A stretch of DNA of 64,000 bases from Orthonyx spaldingii (Eukaryota; Chordata; Aves; Passeriformes; Orthonychidae): contig VZTJ01003244.1 in NCBI GenBank assembly GCA_013397795.1, positions 34,745 to 98,744 of the forward strand. The letters run 5' to 3'. Under the pieces are notes generated by a model, which was given only the letters and a program-made list of their open reading frames with translations, searched no databases and was not told the origin of the DNA. Both the position numbers and the translations under genes were made by a program. This document shows, one piece after another, positions 22,276-34,085 of this stretch (position 1 is the first letter of the stretch; every line of letters begins with the position of its first letter).

Positions 22276-25200
22276 TCATTCTTGCTGTCCAAAGCCACTG
22301 CAGGTGTTTGTTACAGACCCCTTAGAAGAGCACTCAGGCTTTGTGAGGTGTTGATCAAAACAATCATGATCAATTATAAGAGTTACTATGGGAAGGAAAA
22401 AGGAGATAGCAAACATAATACCCCTTCAGCTACTGGGGGCTCCAGCTGTGCAACACCCAAGGCACCCGTGGCAGGACAGGCATTCAGTGCAGATCCTGCT
22501 CGTGCTTAGAGCTATGGACATCGTGGGCTCTAGGGCTCATATCCAAGAGTTTCTTTGTGGTAGACAGTGCTGTGAATTTCCCACCTCAAGTCAAAGGCAG
22601 TTGCTGTGAAGTCAACCTGGCGCAGGGCAGGGTGAGCCGGCCGTGTCCTGAGCCGGGGGGACGGATGGGCTGCAGCTCGGCTGAACTGTTCTGAGCACTG
22701 CAGGTTCCCTGGTGCACAAAGGGCCGTCACAAAGGGACCAGTACAGCTGCAAACATCATCTGAAGGTCCAGCAGCCACAGCAGAGGATGTGTAAAATACC
22801 ATCACAGAGCCCAAACTGAAAACCTGAGAGAGGTTTTCAGAGCAGACTCTGATAAGGGCGTTGGGGGAACTCAGCTTTGCCATTCAGAGAGGCTGTTTCT
22901 CCATCTAGTGCTACAAAATCAGATTCTTTAATACAGAATAACAAGAGTACACCATAAATAAGATAGACTTTAAAAAAACCCCCACCAAAACCAATCAATG
23001 AAAAAAAAAGCAAACAAAACTAAAACAAAACAAACAAACCCCAAACTTAAGTTCATTCCCGTCTTCTCATCTGAAGTTCCCTGATGCAATGTGAACTCCA
23101 AAAGCATTCACTGTCAATGCCACAACACTTTTGCACTAGGGGCTCACTGCAATGCACCCACACCTCTTAATCTGTACCAGGCTAATTACAAGGTTATTTA
23201 GGACATTCAATAAAAAATTTCCCTCTTTATCACGGAGCAATGTGATATTGTAGTGATACCAGTCTGTGTTAAAAGATATCTCTTCAATCAAGAACACACA
23301 AGAGTATCTTGTTTAAAGCAGTAGAGTAGCCTTGGAATCTTCAACAAAACTAATTCACACTAATCCTATTCTCAGAGATAATCTACAGAATTGCATGGAT
23401 GGAGACAGAATGTTAGTTAATGACAATTTACATTTAATATTTTTAAAATCAATTTAAAAGAAAGCAGACCACAAGAAATTATACAGTTTATGTAGTCTTA
23501 AAACCCAAACAAACAGGAAATCATCAACAAAATAATTTTGGCAAAAAAGATAAATTCCTGTATTTCCTAAAAATAACTTGTTACAATGCAGGGATACTAA
23601 AACATTGCAACAATCCACATAATCTTTTCAGTAAATAACATGTGAGCAAATACTTTCAAACTCCTTTTTGAGCCAGCACTGCTGATGGCACATCTATCTT
23701 TTAGATCCTGATTCCTGGCTTCGGGGTGGTGTAAGACAGGGTGTTCAGCCAGTTTAAACATACACAAGTACTGCATCTCTATTATAAATGTGTATAGGTA
23801 TGTTGGGTAACTAATATTAATTATGGCAAGCACTCACCACCAGGCATTTCGGCAAGTTAAGTACCACATGCCATCAAAATAAATTATTTTTATACCTGAA
23901 TACAGTCAGTAAGAAGCAGTTGGCAAAAAGTATCCAGATGGATTTTTTGCCATAAGTAAAGAGAAATGAGATGAATTTTTCTGCAAGAACATTGACCATT
24001 TTACAGCTTTTAGGCTTCCATTCCTTTATAGGATAAACTGTGGGAAAATCAGGTTTATTTACTGCCATTATTGAAAGCATTCAGCTGAAAATCTGCAACA
24101 CAGAACCAGAAAATATGTTGTTTCTGAAATTGAAACCAAATCACATTTGAGACAATGCAGCAACACAGAATAAACAGGAAAAAAATTACTTGAGCTGTGG
24201 GCTGCAATGGACAGTGATTTACAGAAAAGGGCAGATAAAAATATCAAGCCATCAGATGCATGGATGACCACTCAAAAGCAACAAATTTGAGATCTATGTT
24301 TCATGCTAATTGAAATAGTTTTATTGGACAGCTTGTCAGAAAAGTGACAGAGATATGTAGACATCCACAAATGAAAAACCTAATGTTTGAAGAATGTGTA
24401 ACAGCATTTAGAAATTATTTCAGTACAATAACAACCTCCATAGCTGGGAAGACTCGGGAACAGATGGCTTTGGGACCTGAGAGCACATTTCACAGTATTA
24501 TCTTTGAGTAATTTAATTAAGCAGTTCCTTTTCCTTGCAATAGAGCTTATTAGAGCAATCCAGGCACAATGATGTGGCATTTCTCTGCTTCCCTGCTGAT
24601 GCTCTGGCTCAGTTCAGATGGGTGGACCAGGGAAGAGCAAGACATTTTCTCTCTCTTTCTCTCTCTGTCTCTTTTTCTGCTACCCATATGAAGGGTATGA
24701 AAGGAAGGTGCACAAAGACAGAAATGCTTACTGAGCATGCAACAGCCTGTGTGCATTGGAAACATGCAAAGGTTGTGTAAAATACAGGTGAATAAAGTCA
24801 GAGACATCACTTTAGCCCAAGAGGCAAGGAAACAGAGGAAAAAGACATGACCTGAAGGACTTCTAAGAAGGACATGGAAATCACCCCTTCCAAACACATT
24901 TCCAGGCAAGAATAGATGTTTGCTAATAGGTGAGGGCCCTTTCAAAAATATAACTGGTCTAGACAGGCAAATGTTTGTAAAAACATAAAGCAAAACCTTG
25001 TCTCCAGTACATCAGACAGGGCTCGACCATGTTCCATCTGCTGACATGTAATCTCCTGCTGACCTTAAATTACTCCTTCACCCACCCCTGGGAAAGCAGA
25101 GGGAATTCAATCTGCACTCAATTCATGAAGTTTGAGCATCTCAGGGTTTGTATCTCTTTCCCTTGTGCTCCTTCAGCTTCCCACCTTCTGGCATCATTCC

Positions 25201-25796
25201 TGACAGGTATTGCCACTGGGATGGCACCTTCTGGTGCTTCTGCAGTACAGGTAACTGCATTGGGAAAGGGATCAGTGAAAGGGAAAAGTCCATTTATCCC
25301 TTTTCCAACTGCTGATGTACTGGACTGCTTTCAACCTGAACAAGTGTAAGGGAAACTGTTAGTGGAAAGTAATTTCCATAGATTATTTTTCAAAGAAAGT
25401 GATTTTAGACAGCAGTAGGAAATGATGAATCTTGCATGCAATTTACCCTCCTATGCCAGAAATAATGAAAACTAGGACAAGCTGTTTCACAGAAGGATTA
25501 GACACTTATCCAAGATTGGAAAACTGTCAGTATCTGTAAACATTTTCAAAAGTTTACACTACACCTGTGAATCTGACTCTTTTGAGGCATTTTGGCAGAT
25601 ATGCTCCTTTTCTTACAATCACTTGAAAAGGTCTAGCAGCTTCTATTTCCACAATTTGTGGGGTTCTTGCAAGAAAATGATTAAAATATTAAAATGCATA
25701 TCAGCAAATAAAATGTGGGAACAGATGAGAAGATTTCGCTTTACTGAGAATGTTAATTATATCTTTGCAATATTTTCAAAAGATCAAGAACGCAAA
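22276..25796. other. Non-coding DNA with a GC-rich island and simple repeats
   Basis: No gene was recognised. 22400-22880 is GC-richer and contains CpGs and a 10-bp-arm hairpin (22816-22840); see findings. 22968-23045 is A/C-rich low-complexity DNA. 24640-24680 is a CT-rich tract. The 147-codon minus ORF at 24550-24993 shows no recognisable domain and is judged spurious. Confidence 0.5.
24640..24680. repeat. CT-rich simple repeat
   Basis: An imperfect polypyrimidine tract of CTCTCTTT-type units. Confidence 0.85.
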
Positions 25797-26292
25797 TGTA
25801 CTGGGTGTAGGTGGCAAGGTTTTGGCAGCAGGGGAGGTGTGTGGTGGGGGAGCTCTGTGCGAAACTGCCAGGGGCTGCCTTGGGAAGGGCACAGAAACAA
25901 CAGCCCCACCACAGCCCACAGCTGATCCCGTCAGTGAAGCTGGTGGCATCTCCTGGAAAATATATTTAAGAAAGGGCAAAACCGTGCCCAGGAATGGAGA
26001 GAAAAGGGGCAAAAAAAAAAAAAGGGTGTAAGAATCAGTCCTACAACACCAAGGTGAGAGAAAAGAAAGGAGGAGGTGCTCCAGGTGCCAGAGCCAGGAT
26101 TTAAATTAATTTAGTTAGTTTTTCCCAAATCAAGACTGTTTTGACCACGATCATAATTAGTAAGTGATGTCCCTGTCTTTATTTTGACCCATAAGCTTTT
26201 TTGACTCATATTGCCTGCCTGTCCTGCTGAGGAGAGGCTGTGGCAGTGCAGCCAGGTGGGAACCAGTAGCATGTCAAGGTCAACTCCCCACA
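25797..26292 (+). mobile_element. ERVL-type LTR, internally deleted
   Basis: Begins TGTACTGGGTGTAGGTGGC followed by AAGGTTTTGGCAGCAGGGG, and ends AGGTCAACTCCCCACA. The same landmarks, in order, occur in the larger LTR at 42461-43555. These include the GTGCTCCAGGTGCCAGAGC block, the CCCAAATCAAGACTGTTTTG block after the poly(A) region, and CTGCTGAGGAGAGGCTG near the end. This copy lacks about 0.6 kb of the GC-rich middle and is strongly diverged. Flanks GCAAA and GCAGG could be a decayed 5-bp duplication. It is a solo LTR remnant. Confidence 0.75.
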
Positions 26293-28134
26293 GCAGGAAA
26301 TGTTCCTTTCCTAGGGAGCCTTTTTCTTTTATGCTCCTTCTATAGGTGTCACTATTGCCTTTGATTCCTCGGGTATCTTCACCCACGTTGCAAGTGCAGC
26401 ATGCACCGGAGTGAGCCATAATCTTTCTAGCTCATGTAATGAAGGCAGTGAAGAAATGTCAGACTGGGTTCTGTGTGCATTGCCAGCCAGAATATTAGCA
26501 TTATTCTAGTCCTTAAAAATGAAAAATCTCTTTGTAATATGACAGAAGTTTAATCCTGTTGTTGCTAATGCTGGTTAATATTTGCAGTTTGCTGTGTAGC
26601 AGCACTCAGACAGAACACAGCTCACAGGTGACCACGTGTTCTCTTCTGAAAAGGACATAAAAAGTCGTTTTGCCAGGAAAACAAAGCAAGAATGAGTCTG
26701 GCCAGCATTCAAAACTTTCAAATCTCAGATCCACTTTTTGCAGACAAGTTGTGGCAAAAACAAACCCTCCAGACCACTTTGCACTTTCTAAGGTAGTTGC
26801 TCCAAATTTTCCATACTAGCAGATGCAGTGAGTCACAACCAATGTAAAAGATCTCCATATGGAAGTTCGCAAGCCTGCAATTACCACAAAGCTCTGCACA
26901 GGCTGGATTTACCTTCCACATTTCTTCTGATACAGATTTTAGGAGCTAAGTCTTATACACAGCTGCATCTTACAATAAGAAGGCACTACTCACTGGAAAA
27001 ATAATAATTGTTTTGCTACTCATGGCTTCAAAATACAGCCATTTTTGAACTGCTGGGATTTCTAAACCAACCCTGCATTAATCTGCAGACACACTTTTGG
27101 GTTTGGTGCCTTTGGTCTTTGTAAAGTAACAGGTAAACCCCCTACTTCATTTAAATATAAAATCTATCTGCCTATGACTTTTTCAAAATTTTAACATAGC
27201 AATTTAGCAGAGGTGCTCAAGATAATTTTTTTCTTATTGTTAAAATGTTTAATGGTTGTAGCCACAGTAATGAGGAGAGTCAATGTCCTCAAAAGCTTCA
27301 GTTGCTTGTTTTGTGTAGGCAGAATCGAACCACAAAAGGTGTGGTAACAATGTGGGTCATGAAAACGAGCTGAGTTTGTAGAGATGCTGCCTTATTAATT
27401 CAATTCTCTATTGGAAATGCATTTTGCACTTCCTACCTGTGGATAGTGGCCAGGCTTTTAGAAATTTCATGCTAAAAGTATAGCAACCAATAAAAAATAG
27501 TTGCAGGACTGGTTTCCTGGTTCAAGTATCATGAAAATATTTAGGAGGAAAAGGTGTAATTCTTAATTTTTTTTGTGGGCAAAGCATTGAGGGGCACATG
27601 TTCAAAGGTCATTAGCAGGTCTCAATAAGAGGTGGTCATTTGGCGTCTTAATGTCAGCTAGTATCCAGCATGTGGAGAAATTACTCTGTGATTTCTTCTG
27701 AAGAAACTGTCCCCTGAAGTACTGCTTGTTTTTTACTGAGATCCTGCTGTTTCAGCTCAGAAGAAACAGTCGAATGGGTGGCATGAGCTAAATGTCAGTT
27801 CTGACAGCTATATTCCACCTGCCAGATTTCTAGTGCAGTCTGAAATCAATTTATTTAGTTCCTGTCTCCAAGTGCTAATCAACTTGCATCTCTGAAGAAA
27901 CTGCTGTTCAAAGTAAGGAGAAACAATCTTATAAAGCTGATATATTGGGTTTGCTTGTCATGTATTTTCTGATAAACTGTTTTACGTACAAATACATAGT
28001 AGCTTGTGAAATTGCTCAGATCTTCACCCAGAACTGAATCCTAGATAGAGTCCAACTGTGCTTCAAGTTGGAATAATTGTTGTGTTCTAGGAGAATTTAA
28101 TCATGCCCGAGACAGGCAGGTAATTATAAACATC
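26293..28134. other. Unique AT-rich non-coding DNA
   Basis: No gene, RNA or repeat was recognised. Confidence 0.55.
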
Positions 28135-28208
28135 AGAGGTTGGACTTGACGATCTTGGAGGTATTTTCCAAATTTGATTCCAACCAATGATTCTCTCATT
28201 CTGTGATC
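28135..28208 (+). mobile_element. CR1 LINE 3'-end fragment
   Basis: GAGGTTGGACTTGACGATCT, TGGAGGTATTTTCCAA and AATGATTCTCTCATTCTGTG match the CR1 terminus, with a small internal insertion between the last two blocks. Confidence 0.88.
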
Positions 28209-28539
28209 TGTGTTAACAATTAGACCACTTATCTTATTTTCTGTCCAGTATTTCAGAAACATTAGTCATGCTCTGATTTAAAGACTTGGTCCAAGTCAAA
28301 CTTGAAGGACTTGGACCAATAGTTTGCAAAATTACTCAGCATTACATAAATCTGCAAGGTGTTCAGTCAACATTTACGTCTGCTTTCTTTTAATGTGATG
28401 GGTCTGTCTGAAGTGTAAATACTTTTCATCATAGCAGTCCCTACAGTGCCCTTTTTGGGTGTGTGACTAAAGCAATGCTGATAACACACCAGTGAGCTGA
28501 GCACTACTTTTAATACTTCAAGAGTTTCTCTCCTTTTCC
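28209..28539. other. Non-coding DNA, nothing recognised
   Basis: About 330 bp between a CR1 tail and an LTR; no feature seen. Confidence 0.5.
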
Positions 28540-28976
28540 ACTCTAACCCTGCAGGAGGTAGGCTGGGGATGGGCAAGAGAGTGGGAGGGAAGAAACTGTG
28601 GAAGACTGACACAGACTGACCAAAGGGATATTGCATACCATAGAATGTCATAGTCAGGTTTGGGTTTTTTTTGGTGAGGGGAAGGGGATTTAGGGCAGGT
28701 AACCATTGCTCAGTGAGGGGAGGGGGATGGATTTAGGGCAGGTAACCATTGCTCAGTGACTGGCTGGGCAGCAATGTACTTCTAGAACATGGGGAGTGAT
28801 TGCATCATTGTCATCACTTGTGTGTGGGTTCCCCCTCCTCCCCTTTTCCTTTTTCATGTGCTTATTAAACTATCTTTATCTCAACTCATGAGTTTTCTCA
28901 CCTTTACTCTTCCAATTCTCTCTTTCATCCCACTGGGAGTGGCGGGAGTGAGGCTTGCCGGCCACGGAGAACCCAC
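28540..28976 (+). mobile_element. ERVL-type LTR fragment (second subfamily)
   Basis: Successive plus-strand blocks match a common avian ERVL LTR. They are GACCAAAGGGATATTGCATA (U3), a CTGGCTGGGCA block, TATTAAACTATCTTTATCTC (poly(A) region) and CATGAGTTTTCTCACC, then a CCCACTGGGAGTGG block near the 3' end. The TATA box expected after the U3 block is not preserved. A 43-bp tandem duplication lies inside. Both edges are approximate and no TSD was found. It differs from the LTR type at 25797 and 42461. Confidence 0.7.
28686..28759. repeat. 43-bp tandem duplication within LTR
   Basis: A 31-bp sequence beginning GGATTTAGGGCAGGTAACC occurs identically at 28686-28716 and 28729-28759, with a purine-rich spacer that is also duplicated approximately. 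It is specific to this LTR copy. Confidence 0.92.
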
Positions 28977-31900
28977 TCGCTGTGAGTATGTGCAACATGT
29001 GATGCATGTGATTAGTGCCTTCTGACTCATTTGTTGTTTGAGTCCTCTCAGTGTTGCAAAAGTAACACCAATGAACACTGAAAAATGTAAAAGAATGTGA
29101 AAATCCCTCTAGGTTTAAAGATTCTCAGAATTTCTGATAGTTAAACCATAAATGAGATGGCACAGTCGCCTGGATCAGTTTCTAGTGCAGGCACAAATTC
29201 CTGCAGTTATTTGCCCTTAGAAAATCAAACTTAAAAACCTCACTGAAACCAAAACCAAGTGATTCAGAGAATATAATCTATTTTCTCTTAGATCTCAGGT
29301 ACCAGTCTGAGGATATCGGAGTAAAACTGTGAGACATTAACAGAGTAAAATGAAGGCTTGGCACCAAAGACCACTACAGCTGTATTCAAGCAGACTGAAA
29401 GTTTACCTGTGACAGTTTTCCTAGATATCAGTCTAGTTTTGTGGCCACTCCACAAAAACACCATGACTCCCTTTTATGTGTGTGTGAAAGCATGCAGCTT
29501 TTCTTCAGAAAAAAAGAGAAAATGTCAAGAAAACATAAAACTCTACCAATGCCCAAACTTCAGTAGGGAATATCAGATCTTTTCTGGAGGATATCAATGT
29601 TAATGATTAAAATACCTTTACAAAACATAAAAAATCCAGTCCTAGAAGAGCTATGCTGAATCAAATTTTCATTTAGAAAGGGCCAAATTCTTTTTGATTT
29701 TTATATGCAAGTCTGTCGGTGCTTTCTTCATGTCAGGAACTCTTCTTCCATTTCAATTTTATTGTAATGTCCTGGAAATTGCAACTGGCCTTTTTCACTG
29801 GAGTTAGCTTTTATAGGTACACAACATATTGAGAATCTAATTGTAAGAAAAACTTTGAAAGAATTCTTACTAAAGCAAAAGGATAGTATGTTGAAGAAAT
29901 GAAAGATTGGAGCCAATTATACAGTGTGGCTGCTGTAAATTTTTTCAAATACAGCATCAAATACTTTCTATTCCATTCATTTATCCTGTGAGTTTAAAAT
30001 ATGACTCACATACCTTAGATACATGAATTATACTTTTTCCTTGATTGGCCCCCTAAAATTTCCTACATTGACCTAAGAAGTATTAAGTAAAAGAGGTAGA
30101 GAAAGGCAGACTCACTGCAACCTGATGAAACCTTTAGAGTGACAAAGGCATGCAAGATTCAAAGATGTTACCCACTTCCTTTGCAGGCACCAAAGCCTCT
30201 CTAATTCTACTTACACAAGTTCTAATCAAAGGACAAAACTTAATTTGGAGTTATCTGCTTTGTAGGTCAGCACTTTCTGTTACTTGGAAATAGAAAATAG
30301 ACCATTAAAAGGGATATATCAGCAGGAGAATGGGTTGAAAGTGCTTTAGGAAAATGAAAAAGAAATAAAAGTAAAGTTGCACAGAAGAAGAACCTTTTCA
30401 CCTCATGATCTGACCAGCAGACACTGGGGCATATCCTACTGGCAAGTGTGTAAAAATCTCTTGGTTCACAGAAAATTAGGTACAATTTGTGCCCTTTACC
30501 AATAAAGGCTGAGTAATTTGACCTCCATGTTACCATCAATCTTTCATCTTCTTGTTTTTATTTGGGGTCAGGAGAACATGTCTTGTTTGTAAAAATAAGT
30601 CCATTTTTGTTGAAAAGTGGAGATGTTTCTCAATCACACTCCATATTACAGCTTCAGCTGAAGACCTGAGTGAACACATTTTTCTAATCACTTAAACCTA
30701 GTCTTTGTCTCCTGATTCTCTAAGTTCACATTAAAAGAGAACTTGAGCAGAGCTGCCCTTCCAGACAGACAGACAGCACACAGTGAGAGACAGCAGTTCT
30801 TGATTTCCTCCAGCATGTCTCCCGTATATATAATTGTCTGGCATGTCTTCATCAATATTACATACAGAATTCTCAGCAACCGTCATGAACGTCAACACAA
30901 AGAATTAAGAGAGTTTCCAATAGGGCATTATTTTTGGATGACAAATTTGCAATGCCTTCTGCAGATCTAGAAAGTTGTCGTGATAACTGTAAACTAGAAT
31001 CAAAAACCTATGGAAATGTACAAGATATTTTAAATTTTCTCTGTATGTAGGAAGAAAAGGAGGAGGCAATTGCAGTAGGGACAAAAACCTGAAAGAAACA
31101 TTGATTTAAGCTTTCTGCCAAGTCTTAAGCCCTCATTGTTTAAAATTACAACAGGACTATCATATGTTCAGTTTGCATGCTGTGTACTGGTGCCCTTGCT
31201 CAAATACAGTCTTCCAAATGCAGTTTTCAGTCATAAATAATTCTGTCATCTGGTAGTCAGCTGAAATGTGGCATTAACCATACTGTCAACAGCTAATATT
31301 ATAGATTGCTTCGCAAATAAATAACAGCTGCTTTGTAAAAAAATTGAAAGCATAAAAGTTTATGTGTCCTTTTTCTACTTTTATCATTTCATGCCTGTAT
31401 ATGAATGGGTAGCAAATGGTAGAATTTTATTCCTTCTTTCTTATGGTTGGTGCCGTTCTGGTGCAGTGCCTTACATCATCATGTAGAATTAATCAAAATG
31501 GTCACATCAGGTGAAACAATTGTTATAGAAATCCCTCAACTTGACTAAGAATTGTCATTCAAATGATTTGTTAAACTGAGTTGTGTTGCTCATATACAGT
31601 CTTTTGATTAATGTACATTTCTTCAAATGCACTTAAATCAGAATTCATCACAGTAAGGTCGTGACACTCCTGCAATTCAGTTTTACAGAAGTAGCTTTCA
31701 TTAACAACAGAGTGATGACCTTAGCTTTGAGTTTTCTGGTTCTGTCAGTTTGTGCTACAATTTTAATGAGATTTAAAACCAGGCTTTTCAGCACAGCATT
31801 CTTTAAGCAGTGTTCTTAACAGCTGCAATTTTCTCTGTGCAAGCCATTTATGGTTCCTAACCCTTTCCAACTGAACCAGTGAAAGACACTCCTTTAACTC

Positions 31901-33621
31901 TCTGATGGCCTTTATGAGATATAGTCATAAATGTTTCTGTCCCAGCGATGCCATTTATTTTGATTAATATGCAGTAATCACTGCAGAGGCGTTTCTCAAC
32001 GTTGTATAAAATGATGTGCATGAGGCAAGCACACAAGCCATAGCCCGAAAATATCCACTAAGCACCAGAAGGGAATACACTACCACTGTTTGTAATCATT
32101 TCACTCATTGTTTACCCCATGTTGTTCTAAAACCCTTGGGTTTGTGTAAAGACAAGCTTATGTTTAGGTGTGAGAGCAGATGGAAGTGAAAGTTTTAGTA
32201 ACTGTGTCTTTTTAGCATGCAGAAGACAAAACTTTGTCTGATGTCAGAAACAGATGGAAACCATTACTGCCTATCACAATACACATATTACTAATTTCCT
32301 GTACTAGAAATCTGTCAGGACCATACATAACAACTTTTTAGAAATATCCAGCTATCTAAAGCCTGTGGAAATGTGAGATGTGTGTAACACTCAAAACGTC
32401 AACCAAAATAATACTAAAAACCCTTCCACAAACCCCAAAAAATATTTTATCAAGTCTAAATATACATATTCCAATGCATTTGAATCACCCCTTAGGAAAA
32501 AATAATAAATCAGAAAGACCCACTCTGATGGGATAAATCAGAGCATGTCTTTTACTAAAAGGGAAAAAAGCTGGCAGTGTAGACAATTTGTAGACAAATA
32601 AAAGGATCAATATCTTTTCTAGCAAATGCTGAGAGCTGTACTTTAAAAAAAAAAAATCACTCTGTTTTGAAGAAAGTTGTTTTGGATAAAAGCTTTTAGC
32701 TATCAAGCCAATAGTCCAGCCTGTGAATGCACACAAAAGGGTCGTCCCACATTAGTAGCAGCAAATTATTAAATAAATTTTTCTAAAGCACAAGTGTCTT
32801 TTCTGTGCACTACTAGCAAAGTAATTGACAATGTGAATGAAAAGAACAAGTGCCTATGTCATTTTTCTGCTACACTCAACTTATATCTGTGAGATCTCTG
32901 AATCTCCCTCTTCTGTGCTGGTTTCATTTCTTCCTAAAGTACTCAATTAACCCCCAATCTGGAAATCAGGTAATTTAGTTCAAATTAATCTTCAACAAAA
33001 CACAGTCCAGTCTGTTTCTGTGACTGCAAGAGCCCCTGTATTTTCTTTTTTCTCCTTTATCTTCATTGCTTTTCTACAATTCTTCTTGAGTTATATATAG
33101 TGTAAACCTAAAACAACCTTTGCAGAGAGTAAAACTAACAGCCTGCATCTCCTGCCTTTCGTTGTGAGACCTGACAGAAATATGGCTTGCAAATAGAATC
33201 CATTTCAACACAGGCATCTTGTCCATAAATTAAACTAAAAATAGTGAAGTTTTTTCAATTTTCTGTGAGTTATTTGTAGTACTGTTCCAAGCAGAGCACA
33301 CTTGACTTGGGGAATTTAGGTTAATTTATTGCCAATTAACATCCTTTCACAGAAATCACCCTGCAGCTCCCCAGCTGCTGAAATAAAGCCACCTACACCC
33401 AGTACCATTCCTGAGGGAACATGGGCAAACCAAGCAAGCGATAAGTGAAACACAGTAAAAAGAATACAAATCTTAAAGAGTAGGATTGAGATTTGTAACA
33501 TTTGCAAGTCAGGAAATTCTTAGCAACTCCAAGCACACTATCTATAGGTATTCTGTATGATACCATCAAATTACAGGGTTTGACATATTTCTGGTACAGG
33601 AATTGTGTAGCTCTCCTTGGT
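28977..33621. other. Unique AT-rich non-coding DNA
   Basis: No gene or transposon was recognised in 4.6 kb. A short CAGA run lies at about 30764-30780. ORFs are at most ~95 codons with no visible motif. Confidence 0.5.
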
Positions 33622-34085
33622 TGTTAGCATAGAAAAACATAACCACGAGATGATTATGCCGGTGCTTTTATTGAGAGCGCTCTGGGGACCAGGGGTTCAG
33701 ACCCAAATCAAAGTCCCAACATGGTTTCGGAATAGATTTGCTTATATATCATAACTGTTATACAATCATATGTTAATCATCAACTTTAACATTGTTCTAT
33801 TGTATATACTGTTTTCACCCAAGCATGAGCTTAAGCCTCCTTCCCCACAGAGTTTCACAGTATTGTTGGTCCTCTCTCATGATTCTTGTTGTGGTTAATT
33901 ATGTTTATCAAGCAATCATCGCATCATCTACCCTACAGGTGGGTACACAGGTGCAGGTTCGCCCTGCAGGTTCACCCTGTTCACTGCCTTTAGCAGAGAC
34001 AACACCCACTCCCGTTCCCAAGGCCTATCTTGATTACCACGATTTTGGAAACATTTTAACCCTTATTCTATCATGGTTACACCAC
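33622..34085 (-). mobile_element. ERV LTR (minus)
   Basis: On minus a TATA-like GATATATAAG (33750-33741) is followed by the AATAAA signal (33672-33667) and a U5-like tail ending GCTAACA at 33622. Spacing and order fit an LTR. The U3 is to the right and includes GGGAACGGGAGTGGGTGTTG on minus and a 13-bp tandem pair (33953-33978). The right edge, perhaps near TGTGGTGTAACC at ~34085, is uncertain, and I found no target-site duplication. The family is not named. Confidence 0.6.

Noticed and set aside
24550..24993. 147-codon minus ORF
   Set aside because: No domain, a Cys/Phe/Leu-biased composition, and an Arg/Lys/Glu block that comes from the CT-rich simple repeat. No supporting signals.
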